Part shown: in pieces, positions 1 through 5,782 of the stretch
Numbering within the stretch: the stretch's first letter is position 1
How the letters are laid out: the number at the start of each line of letters is the position of its first letter
NCBI GenBank assembly: GCA_900764225.1
Contig: CAAFNG010000299.1
Location: 1-6,124 of the forward strand
Direction: 5' to 3'
DNA length: 6,124 nt
From: Lachnospiraceae bacterium
GTDB lineage: Bacteria; Bacillota; Clostridia; Lachnospirales; Lachnospiraceae
Position numbers and translations under genes: made by a program
Notes under the pieces: generated by a model
Told to the model about the DNA's origin: nothing
Databases searched by the model: none
What the model saw: the letters and a program-made list of their open reading frames with translations, nothing else

Positions 1-122
1 AGTAACGTAGCCAAAATTCATTCCAGATTGCCTGCGGCAATGGAATTTTGGCTTGTATGTCTCGGGATTTTGGCATATTCATGCCAAAACACCTCGCGGG
101 ATAGTGGTGTGTGAACAGTAAC
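1..122. repeat. Non-coding palindromic repeat region downstream of dnaX
   Basis: There is no credible gene here. Two inverted repeats are visible. The first pairs GCCAAAATTC (10-19) with GAATTTTGGC (43-52), with an inner stem ATTGCC (27-32)/GGCAAT (36-41) around a 3-base loop. The second is a 9-bp perfect stem, TTTTGGCAT (68-76)/ATGCCAAAA (81-89), with a 4-base loop. Both hairpins use the same GCCAAAA arm. AGTAAC occurs at both edges (1-6 and 117-122), and GTGAACAGTAAC (111-122) is the exact reverse complement of 3181-3192 in the same window. This looks like a dispersed intergenic repeat, possibly folding as RNA in the dnaX 3' untranslated region. No U-tract follows either stem in the dnaX direction, so neither is a classical terminator. 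The left limit is cut by the window. Confidence 0.6.
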
Positions 123-127
123 AATAT

Positions 128-1747
128 TTATTCTCCTTTTTCCTCATCAGGATCTTCCTCTATCACAACATCCATGTGGATATTATTCTTTATCGCCTGG
201 TCCACTGTGATATTTGCCAGATTTGTATGCTGATGCTTATCTGCCACCAGCATCTGGATCTCTACTGTTTTTCCTGTCTGGGCAGTGATAATGTCCTGAA
301 GCTCTTTCTTCGCTTCCGGATTGTCCACATAGGACTGCCCCAGAAAATCCTGAAATTCCACATAAAGAACAGGTTCTCCTGTCTCACTGTTATACTTCGG
401 AACAGATTTCTGAAGCATCTGCTTGAACATCCCTGTCGTCTGTCCTGTGATCACTCTCCAGCCTGCCACGATCTTCTGCAAATCTTCCGGTGCAGCTTTC
501 GCCGGTGCTTTGTTTCCCGCCGGTTCCTGAACTGCTCCGGTTTCTGCCGGCATTTTCCCTGAACCCTGCTGCACGATCACCTGCTGTACCGGACGTTCAT
601 CCATCCGCTGTTCCAGCACACGCAGTCTGTCCAGAACAGAATCCAGATTAGTCTCCATTGCAGGACGGCACAGCTTGATCAGTGCAATCTCCACGAGAAC
701 CCTTTTCTGGGTTGCATATCGGATCTGGTTGGACAAATCCGAAAAAATACGGATATACCGCATCAGCGTCTCCACATCCAGCATGGTGCTCTCTTCTTTC
801 AGAAGCTTCATGTTGTCGGATGAGACATCGATCGCTTCCTCCGGATTCTCAGAAGTCTTAACGAGAAGAAGATTTCTCATATACCAGGTAAAATCTCCCA
901 CAAACTGGTTCAGTTCCCTGCCTCCTACGATCAGTTCCTCCAGGATATGAATGGAACCTGTCACATCTCCCCGGATCACTTTTCGCAAAAGCTTGCTAAA
1001 CGCTTCGGTGTCAACGGCTCCCAGAACCTCCAGAACTTTATCATAGGTAAGTTCCTGTCCAAGATAAAAAGCAATACACTGGTCGAGAAGGCTGAGCGCA
1101 TCTCGCATGGAACCATCTCCCGCTTTCGCTACATATCGGACTGCTTTTTCCTCAGCTTCTACACCTTCAACTTTGAGCAGTTCATCCAGTCTGGCCGCGA
1201 TAGTGTCTATGGTGATCCTGTGGAAATCATATCTCTGGCATCTGGATAAAATCGTAATCGGAATCTTGTGTGCCTCTGTAGTTGCCAGGATAAATATAAC
1301 ATAAGACGGTGGTTCCTCCAGTGTTTTCAGCAGGGCATTGAAGGCACCTGTGGAAAGCATATGAACCTCATCAATAATATATACTTTATATTTACCTTCT
1401 GTAGGGCGGTAAGAAACCTCTTCTCTGATCTCACGTATATTATCCACACCATTGTTGGATGCAGCATCGATCTCGATCACATTCATTGCAGTTCCTGCCT
1501 GGATCGCCTTGCACATGGCACATTCATTACAGGGGCTGCCATTTACGGGATGCTCACAGTTGACTGCCTTCGCCAGAATTTTGGCTACTGTTGTTTTACC
1601 GGTTCCTCTGGTGCCGCAGAACAGATACGCATGGCCGATACGGTTATGCTTAATCTGATTTGTCAGAGTAGTCACTATGTGATCCTGACCTTTGACATCC
1701 GCGAAATTATCCGGTCTGAACTTTCTGTAAAGAGCAGTGTAACTCAT
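128..1747 (-). CDS. dnaX: DNA polymerase III subunit gamma/tau (clamp loader ATPase)
   Basis: This gene encodes the AAA+ motor subunit of the clamp loader, which opens the sliding clamp and loads it on primed DNA; the tau form also tethers the polymerase. The 539-residue product has all expected landmarks: an N-terminal SYTALYRKFRP signature, Walker A GTRGTGKT (45-52), a four-cysteine zinc module (Cys 64, 73, 76, 79), Walker B with DEVH (126-129), ILATTE sensor 1 (153-158), SRC arginine finger (168-170) and sensor 2 GDGSMRDALS (210-219). A collar domain follows to about 365, then a Pro/Ala/Gln-rich linker (about 375-430) and a C-terminal domain ending in an acidic tail. Length is close to the 563 residues of Bacillus subtilis DnaX. 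The ATG start is supported by AGGAG (1755-1759), 7 bases upstream. I saw no A-rich slippery site like that of E. coli, so a programmed gamma product is not evident. The usual downstream partners (ybaB/recR) would lie left of the window. Confidence 0.97.
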   Translation of the reverse strand: MSYTALYRKFRPDNFADVKGQDHIVTTLTNQIKHNRIGHAYLFCGTRGTGKTTVAKILAKAVNCEHPVNGSPCNECAMCKAIQAGTAMNVIEIDAASNNGVDNIREIREEVSYRPTEGKYKVYIIDEVHMLSTGAFNALLKTLEEPPSYVIFILATTEAHKIPITILSRCQRYDFHRITIDTIAARLDELLKVEGVEAEEKAVRYVAKAGDGSMRDALSLLDQCIAFYLGQELTYDKVLEVLGAVDTEAFSKLLRKVIRGDVTGSIHILEELIVGGRELNQFVGDFTWYMRNLLLVKTSENPEEAIDVSSDNMKLLKEESTMLDVETLMRYIRIFSDLSNQIRYATQKRVLVEIALIKLCRPAMETNLDSVLDRLRVLEQRMDERPVQQVIVQQGSGKMPAETGAVQEPAGNKAPAKAAPEDLQKIVAGWRVITGQTTGMFKQMLQKSVPKYNSETGEPVLYVEFQDFLGQSYVDNPEAKKELQDIITAQTGKTVEIQMLVADKHQHTNLANITVDQAIKNNIHMDVVIEEDPDEEKGE

Positions 1748-1763
1748 GAGTAAACTCCTATCG

Positions 1764-1806
1764 TAACTATTCAGCCCCCCACTGTCAGCAGCGCGCCAAA
1801 TAGTTA
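1764..1806 (-). promoter_or_regulatory. Dyad in the dnaX leader beside the ribosome binding site
   Basis: TAACTATT (1764-1771) is the exact reverse complement of AATAGTTA (1799-1806), giving an 8-bp stem around a 27-base loop that contains a C-run (G-run in the dnaX transcript). The stem ends four bases from the AGGAG site (1755-1759). It could be an RNA hairpin affecting translation or an operator-like dyad. A chance match cannot be excluded. Confidence 0.3.
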
Positions 1807-1826
1807 TCTCTATCTTATTATCACAG

Positions 1827-1860
1827 CCGCCGCGGAAAAAATTCCCGCGGCGGTCTTTTT
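1827..1860 (+). terminator. Plus-facing rho-independent terminator-like hairpin in the dnaX leader
   Basis: A 9-bp all-GC stem, CCGCCGCGG (1827-1835) with CCGCGGCGG (1845-1853), encloses a 9-base A-rich loop and is followed on the plus strand by TCTTTTTT (1854-1861). By shape it is a classical intrinsic terminator for plus-strand transcription, but no plus-strand gene lies to its left. Read on the minus strand it lacks a U-tail and would be a 5' hairpin near the start of the dnaX mRNA. Confidence 0.6.
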
Positions 1861-1869
1861 TACATCCAT

Positions 1870-1899
1870 ATCTTATATGAAAAAGTATCTGTCAGTCAA
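1870..1899 (-). promoter_or_regulatory. Probable sigma-A promoter of dnaX
   Basis: On the minus strand TTGACT (1894-1899) serves as -35. The -10 is either TATAAG (1872-1877, 16-bp spacer) or TAAGAT (1870-1875, 18-bp spacer). It begins 16 bases past the pfkA stop. Transcription would start near 1863, about 115 bases upstream of the dnaX ATG and just before the GC-rich hairpin. Readthrough from pfkA is also possible because no minus-facing terminator separates the genes. Confidence 0.55.
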
Positions 1900-1915
1900 G
1901 TACTGTTTCACTTAA

Positions 1916-2998
1916 TCAGTCACCAAAGCTGATACCAATCTGTTTGGCAGCAACTACAAGCTGATCTTTCGGTGATACCATCTTAAGCTTACCTGCACAC
2001 TCTTCAAGAGGTAAACGTTTAATTTTGCCGTTTACCACGCCGATCATGATGCCATATTCACCATCCATGATCGCCTGCGCTGCACCTGCACCGATTCTTG
2101 TGGAAAGAACGCGGTCATACGGACATGGTTCTCCGCCTCTCTGTGTATGTCCCGGAACTGTAACGCGGACTTCGCTTCCGATCTCTTTGTAGATCTGGTC
2201 AGCAATCTCATAGGAAACGGACGGATATTTCTTTGCTCGGGCTTCCAGTTTCTCTTTGTATTTCTTTTTAGGAAGTTCTGCGTCTTCTTTGGAAATCGCA
2301 CCTTCTGCAACTGCAAGGATTGTGAAACGCTTGCCTGCTTTGGCACGTTTCTGGATCGCTGCGGTAACTTTTTTGATATCATATGGGATCTCAGGAATCA
2401 GGATGATATCCGCACCGCCTGCAACACCTGCATGAAGTGTCAGACTTCCTACCTTGTGTCCCATGATCTCTACGATAAATACACGTCCATGTGAGGATGC
2501 TGTCGTATGGATACAGTCAATGGCATTTGTGGCAATGTTTACCGCACTCTGGAAACCAAAGGTCATGTCTGTGCCATAGATGTCATTATCAATAGTCTTT
2601 GGAAGATGGATAATGTTCAGTCCTTCTTCTCTCAGAAGGTTTGCTGTCTTTTGTGTACCATTTCCGCCAAGGATCACAAGGCAGTCCAGGCAGAGTTTAT
2701 AATAAGTCTGCTTCATTGCTTCAACCTTGTCCAGGCCATTCTCATCCGGAACACGCATCAGTTTGAATGGCTGTCTGGATGTTCCGAGGATTGTGCCGCC
2801 TTGTGTAAGGATTCCGGAAAAATCTTTGGATGTAAGCATACGGTATTTACCATAGATCAGTCCTTTATATCCATCATCAAATCCATAAACTTCCAGTTCA
2901 TCCAAATTGTTGCTCAGTCCCTTTACTACTCCTCGCATGGTAGCGTTAAGTGCCTGACAATCACCGCCACTGGTAAGCATACCTATTCTTTTAATCAT
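1916..2998 (-). CDS. pfkA: 6-phosphofructokinase, group III-like (G/K active-site type)
   Basis: Phosphorylates fructose 6-phosphate to fructose 1,6-bisphosphate in cytoplasmic glycolysis. The 360-residue product shows the family motifs in order: TSGGD (9-13, phosphate donor loop), GGNGT (111-115), PKTIDND (133-139, with the catalytic Asp at 137), MGHKVGSLTLHAG (179-191) and PGHTQRGGEP (282-291, sugar phosphate site). Gly114 matches E. coli Gly104, the ATP-type residue, while Lys134 matches position 124, where PPi enzymes and group III ATP enzymes carry Lys. The mixture suggests a group III ATP-type enzyme, inferred from family knowledge; PPi use is not excluded. Asn113 replaces the acidic residue usual at the Mg-binding position. 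I chose the second ATG (2998) because GGAGG (3007-3011) sits 8 bases before it; the ATG at 3013 lies just upstream of that ribosome site. The gene has its own promoter and is followed directly by the dnaX promoter. Confidence 0.93.
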   Translation of the reverse strand: MIKRIGMLTSGGDCQALNATMRGVVKGLSNNLDELEVYGFDDGYKGLIYGKYRMLTSKDFSGILTQGGTILGTSRQPFKLMRVPDENGLDKVEAMKQTYYKLCLDCLVILGGNGTQKTANLLREEGLNIIHLPKTIDNDIYGTDMTFGFQSAVNIATNAIDCIHTTASSHGRVFIVEIMGHKVGSLTLHAGVAGGADIILIPEIPYDIKKVTAAIQKRAKAGKRFTILAVAEGAISKEDAELPKKKYKEKLEARAKKYPSVSYEIADQIYKEIGSEVRVTVPGHTQRGGEPCPYDRVLSTRIGAGAAQAIMDGEYGIMIGVVNGKIKRLPLEECAGKLKMVSPKDQLVVAAKQIGISFGD

Positions 2999-3006
2999 GA
3001 TAGTAT

Positions 3007-3011
3007 CCTCC
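3007..3011 (-). promoter_or_regulatory. Ribosome binding site that fixes the pfkA start
   Basis: On the minus strand GGAGG lies 8 bases before the ATG at 2998 and overlaps the codons just after the in-frame ATG at 3013. The upstream ATG has no comparable site, so the longer reading (five extra residues, MEDTI) is unlikely. Confidence 0.8.
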
Positions 3012-3109
3012 ATTTCTGTGTTTTAAGAATTATCCATATCCATACATACAAGACATGTTGTGTACTCTGGCATATCCATTTCCAGAATAAAGATAGTTTA
3101 TTTCTGTTT

Positions 3110-3138
3110 ATTATATAATATTTATCGTTTTCATACAA
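3110..3138 (-). promoter_or_regulatory. Probable sigma-A promoter of pfkA
   Basis: On the minus strand TTGTAT (3133-3138) and a consensus TATAAT (3110-3115) are separated by 17 bp. Transcription would start near 3103, leaving a leader of roughly 105 bases. The leader has a small potential hairpin (TCTGG/CCAGA) and two copies of ATGGATATG, with nothing that I recognise as a riboswitch. Confidence 0.65.
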
Positions 3139-3157
3139 TAGTGTTAGAAAAGTTTTA

Positions 3158-3207
3158 GTTACTATTCACGCACTACGTTCGTTACTGTTCACTCCGTTCC
3201 CAGTAAT
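3158..3207. repeat. GTTACT-type intergenic repeat between pfkA and the SRP RNA gene
   Basis: GTTACTATTCAC (3158-3169) and GTTACTGTTCAC (3181-3192) form a direct repeat differing at one base. TTACT (3182-3186) can also pair with AGTAA (3202-3206). The second copy is the exact reverse complement of 111-122 at the left edge. It sits between the divergent pfkA and SRP RNA promoters and resembles a fragment of a dispersed intergenic repeat. Its function is unknown. Confidence 0.5.
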
Positions 3208-3231
3208 AAGTTTTACTATAATGATTCACTA

Positions 3232-3260
3232 TTGACAAAACAGCCTCCTGCCTATATAAT
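3232..3260 (+). promoter_or_regulatory. Consensus sigma-A promoter of the SRP RNA gene
   Basis: TTGACA (3232-3237) and TATAAT (3255-3260) match both consensus hexamers exactly with a 17-bp spacer, as expected for a highly expressed stable RNA. Transcription should start at about 3266-3268, coinciding with the 5' end of the terminal helix of the RNA. Confidence 0.93.
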
Positions 3261-3266
3261 CAGAAA

Positions 3267-3526
3267 TGCGCAGCCGGGGAGATAGCGGTGCCCTGTACCT
3301 GCAATCCGCTACAGCAGGGGTGATGCCAATCCGAGGCTTGTATCCTGTGGAGCTGCCCTCTATAAGTGGCGTTGACGTTTGGGTCTTACGCAACAGGAAT
3401 CTGTGAACCGTGTCAGGACAGGAATGTAGCAGCACTAAGCAGAAGCTCTTGTGTGCCGTAAGGGTGCCTGGGCTGAGTTAACTGTAGAGGTAACGTCTGT
3501 GGGACCATTCCGAAGTGCGGCGCGCA
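3267..3526 (+). ncRNA. ffs: Signal recognition particle RNA (long Gram-positive type, 6S-like/scRNA)
   Basis: This is the RNA core of the signal recognition particle, which binds Ffh and targets nascent membrane and secreted proteins to FtsY and the translocon. At about 260 nt it has the long form with an Alu domain, as in B. subtilis scRNA. The ends pair: GCGC (3268-3271) plus GCCG (3273-3276) with CGGC (3518-3521) plus GCGC (3522-3525), bulging one A. Near the 5' end the Alu-domain stretch around 3280-3320 includes TGTACCTGCAATCCGCT, nearly identical to the B. subtilis RNA as I remember it. The S-domain contains CAGG (3414-3417), a GGAA tetraloop (3421-3424) closed by ACA/TGT, and AGCAG (3428-3432): the Ffh-binding helix 8. 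GACGTTTGGGTC and GTGCCTGGGC are further conserved blocks. It is divergent from pfkA and convergent with the MATE gene. Exact ends are inferred from pairing and promoter spacing. Confidence 0.96.
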
Positions 3527-3539
3527 AAAAAGAATATTC

Positions 3540-3556
3540 ATGATGCAGCTCATCAT
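3540..3556 (+). other. Small hairpin just after the SRP RNA 3' end
   Basis: ATGATG (3540-3545) pairs with CATCAT (3551-3556) around a 5-base loop. It lies between the mature SRP RNA end and the main terminator, so it may be part of a 3' precursor trailer that is trimmed. It has no clear independent role. Confidence 0.35.
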
Positions 3557-3560
3557 ATAA

Positions 3561-3611
3561 AAAAGCATTCAGAATTTTATCTGTTGATAATTTTCTGAAT
3601 GCTTTTCTTAT
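3561..3611. terminator. Bidirectional rho-independent terminator (SRP RNA / MATE gene)
   Basis: A perfect 14-bp stem, 3561-3574 with 3593-3606, is extended by TTATC (3577-3581)/GATAA (3586-3590) across a 2x2 internal loop, with a 4-base apical loop. On the plus strand it ends in TTTTCTTATTTTT (from 3603), and on the minus strand in a run of six T. It therefore fits termination of both the SRP RNA from the left and the MATE gene from the right. Confidence 0.9.
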
Positions 3612-3688
3612 TTTTGTGGTTTACAAAAGTCCATATATTAACAGAAACGGGAAAGAGCCTTATACAATTTCCATCAGATAAAGAATAA

Positions 3689-5056
3689 TTAATCCTCTAC
3701 TACCTGTACCTGACTTTTGTTCTTATATTTCTTCATCACATGAAAATAATAAGGAATCAGCGGGATCAGTGCAGCGATCCATGCGGCCGGGTCAGCCATA
3801 CAGACACCGGCAAAGGAAGTATGTCCCGCAATCAATACGACAATTCCGGTTCTCGCCACCAGTTCAAATACCCCGCCAAGCATTGGTACAAGTCCATATC
3901 CCATTCCCTGCAGAGTATTTCGATAGAGGAAAATACTTCCGAGAAACGGATATGCCCAGAATACTGTCCGGAAATAAGTAACAGACACATTTACTACGTC
4001 CTGTTCCGATGGATCTACGAAAAGATATGTCAGATATTTTCCGAAGAAAAACATCAGGAACATAACAAAAACGCTCCATCCCAGGACCATCATCTGCGTG
4101 TAACGGACTCCCTGTTTCACACGATCCATTTTTCCTGCGCCCCTGTTCTGACCTACATAGGTTGCTATAGTTGCACCGAAGGCTGTAAATACTGTGGCAA
4201 AAATATTCTGGATCTTACCGGCAGCAGAGAATCCGGCCATATGTACAGGTCCGTAAATATTGACCGCGCTCTGTACAATAATGGTTCCGATTGCTGTAAT
4301 CGAAAACTGCAGTCCCATAGGAATTCCAAGCTTCAGAAGTCTGCCGAAACTGTCCCAGCATATCTCAAAATCCTTCCGTTCCAGATGAAGGATTGGAAAT
4401 CTTTTTACAATATAAATCAGGCAACACACTGCCGAAATTCCCTGTGCGATCACTGTGGCATATCCGCATCCCTCTACACCCATTCCAAAGACTACAATAA
4501 AAACTACATCCAGAATAACATTGATCACAGCCGAAATGATCAGGAAATACAATGGCGACTTGGAGTCACCCAGCGCACGCAGGAAAGCCGCAAGTGCATT
4601 ATATGCACCTGTGATAATAAGACCTGCATAAATAATTCCCATATATGCAGTTACATCACCAAATACCTCTTCCGGCGAATTCATCAGATGCAGGATTGGT
4701 TTGTTCGCAAGACTGAATCCTATGGTCATGACAATGGAAAATGCAGCCATAAGGTAAATGGACATGGCAACATAATGGCGCATCCTGTCAAACTTTTTCG
4801 CTCCGAACATCTGGGCTACGATAATCGCAAATCCACTGCTGAGTCCATTCAGCCAGCCGGTCACAAAAAACATCAGCGAACCGGTGCTTCCGATAGCTGC
4901 AAGGGCATTTACTCCGATAAATTTTCCGGCAACAATGGAATCTGCAATATTATAAAACTGCTGAAAAAGATTTCCCAGGCACATTGGGATCATAAATTTT
5001 ATTATCAGGCTCACCGGACTGCCGACGGTCATGTCGTTTGTTGTATCTTTTTTCAT
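3689..5056 (-). CDS. MATE family multidrug/cation antiporter
   Basis: Predicted inner-membrane exporter that couples Na+ or H+ entry to efflux of drugs or metabolites; the substrate cannot be read from sequence. The product is 455 residues and almost wholly hydrophobic, with about 12 membrane segments in two similar halves. Family landmarks include PVSLIIKFMIPMCLGNLFQQ (14-33) with YNIADSIVAGKFIG, FLRALGDSKSP (158-168) in the first half, and YVGQNRGAGK (300-309) and LQGMGYG (382-388) in the second. It is most like the Firmicutes YoeA/VmrA-type branch. The start at 5056 is chosen because the conserved protein begins there (MKKDTTNDMTVGSP). The frame remains open 64 codons upstream, but that stretch is Lys/Asn/Arg/Ser-rich and overlaps tadA. 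The ribosome site is weak (GAGG, 5069-5072, 12 bases from ATG). It lies 118 bases downstream of tadA with no terminator between, so co-transcription is likely. Confidence 0.92.
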   Translation of the reverse strand: MKKDTTNDMTVGSPVSLIIKFMIPMCLGNLFQQFYNIADSIVAGKFIGVNALAAIGSTGSLMFFVTGWLNGLSSGFAIIVAQMFGAKKFDRMRHYVAMSIYLMAAFSIVMTIGFSLANKPILHLMNSPEEVFGDVTAYMGIIYAGLIITGAYNALAAFLRALGDSKSPLYFLIISAVINVILDVVFIVVFGMGVEGCGYATVIAQGISAVCCLIYIVKRFPILHLERKDFEICWDSFGRLLKLGIPMGLQFSITAIGTIIVQSAVNIYGPVHMAGFSAAGKIQNIFATVFTAFGATIATYVGQNRGAGKMDRVKQGVRYTQMMVLGWSVFVMFLMFFFGKYLTYLFVDPSEQDVVNVSVTYFRTVFWAYPFLGSIFLYRNTLQGMGYGLVPMLGGVFELVARTGIVVLIAGHTSFAGVCMADPAAWIAALIPLIPYYFHVMKKYKNKSQVQVVED

Positions 5057-5095
5057 TCTTTTTATTCGCCTCTTTTTATTTCTGCCTGTAACATT

Positions 5096-5131
5096 AATCC
5101 TGTTACTTCTATTACTTTTATTACTCTTATT
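5096..5131. repeat. 9-bp tandem repeat between tadA and the MATE gene
   Basis: ACTTCTATT (5105-5113), ACTTTTATT (5114-5122) and ACTCTTATT (5123-5131) are three consecutive near-identical 9-mers, preceded by a weaker copy (5096-5104, 6 of 9 matches). The whole 5057-5174 spacer is purine-rich on the minus strand (long A-rich runs). It is probably slippage-generated low-complexity DNA. Confidence 0.6.
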
Positions 5132-5174
5132 GCCTTTAAGATTTTTCCTGTTTTTGTTTTTCCGTTTTTTACTT

Positions 5175-5693
5175 TTATTGTTCCGGTTCTCTCTCGAAAT
5201 TCTCCTGTGCAGCTTTAAGGGCTGCCTTTTCCTGCTTCTTTTTTTCACGAAGCTTTCTGAAAAATTCAGATAACATAGAAGAACATTCCTCTTCCAGAAC
5301 TCCCTGTGTAATCTTTACCTGATGATTAAATCCATCCACCTGCAAAAGATTCATCACAGAACCCGCGCAACCCGCTTTGGCATTCATACAGCCGATCACT
5401 ACTTCATCTATTCTGGACTGGACAAGTGCCCCGGAGCACATCTGACATGGTTCCAGCGTCACATACATAGTGCATCCCTCCAGCCGCCAGTCTCCAAGTT
5501 TTTTACTGGCTTTGCGGATTGCATTCAGTTCTGCATGGGAAAGTGTGTTTTTATCTGTGTTTCTTCTGTTATATCCACGTGCGATGATCTTACCCTCATG
5601 CACGATCACACAGCCGATTGGCACTTCTTCCAGAGCTTCTGCCTTCTTCGCCTGACGGATAGCTTCTTTCATAAAACGTTCCTGATCTGTCAA
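5175..5693 (-). CDS. tadA: tRNA-specific adenosine deaminase
   Basis: Deaminates the wobble adenosine A34 of tRNA-Arg(ACG) to inosine, letting one tRNA read CGU, CGC and CGA. The cytidine/adenosine deaminase fold is clear: HAE (53-55, zinc ligand His53 and proton-shuttle Glu55) and PCQMC (82-86, zinc ligands Cys83 and Cys86), then the FNHQ and GVLEEECSSMLSEFFRKLR segments shared with B. subtilis TadA. I prefer a TTG start at 5693 (172 residues). It gives MTDQERFMKEAI, closely aligned with MTQDELYMKEAI of B. subtilis, and has AAAGGA (5703-5708), 9 bases upstream counted from AGGA. The ATG at 5720 adds nine residues but has a poor ribosome site and adjoins the tail of the tRNA terminator; the ATG at 5672 has a possible AGGAA site. 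The Lys/Glu/Ala-rich C-terminal tail is slightly longer than in B. subtilis. A MATE gene follows. Confidence 0.95.
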   Translation of the reverse strand: MTDQERFMKEAIRQAKKAEALEEVPIGCVIVHEGKIIARGYNRRNTDKNTLSHAELNAIRKASKKLGDWRLEGCTMYVTLEPCQMCSGALVQSRIDEVVIGCMNAKAGCAGSVMNLLQVDGFNHQVKITQGVLEEECSSMLSEFFRKLREKKKQEKAALKAAQENFEREPEQ

Positions 5694-5734
5694 CTTTTCT
5701 TTTCCTTTCTGCTGTTGCATCACTACCAGAATAG

Positions 5735-5773
5735 CAAAAAGAAAGCCTGAAAACCAATTGGTTTCAGACTTCC
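5735..5773 (-). terminator. Rho-independent terminator after tRNA-Pro
   Basis: On the minus strand an arm at 5771-5760 pairs with 5755-5743 around an AATT loop, with one bulged base and a G-U pair, followed by TTTCTTTTTG (5744-5735). It starts about 11 bases past the tRNA 3' end, so it should end the tRNA transcript before tadA. Confidence 0.75.
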
Positions 5774-5782
5774 TATGCGTAG

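Noticed and set aside
128..1747. Programmed frameshift in dnaX producing a gamma form
   Set aside because: I found no A-rich slippery heptamer with a downstream hairpin near the end of the collar domain, unlike E. coli dnaX.
2044..2382. 112-codon minus-strand open frame within pfkA
   Set aside because: It is in a different frame of the same strand inside a well-conserved enzyme gene, with an Arg/Lys-rich translation and no family likeness.
3014..3102. Riboswitch in the pfkA leader
   Set aside because: Only a weak 5-bp hairpin and a short repeated 9-mer are visible; no known aptamer core is recognisable.
3229..3435. 68-codon minus-strand open frame
   Set aside because: It lies across the SRP RNA gene and its consensus promoter, which explain this sequence fully.
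3740..5218. 492-codon plus-strand open frame opposite the MATE gene
   Set aside because: The translation is rich in His, Cys, Ser and Tyr with no recognisable domain or hydrophobic pattern, and it lies antisense to a clear MATE transporter and runs into tadA. It is a shadow of the codon usage of the real gene.
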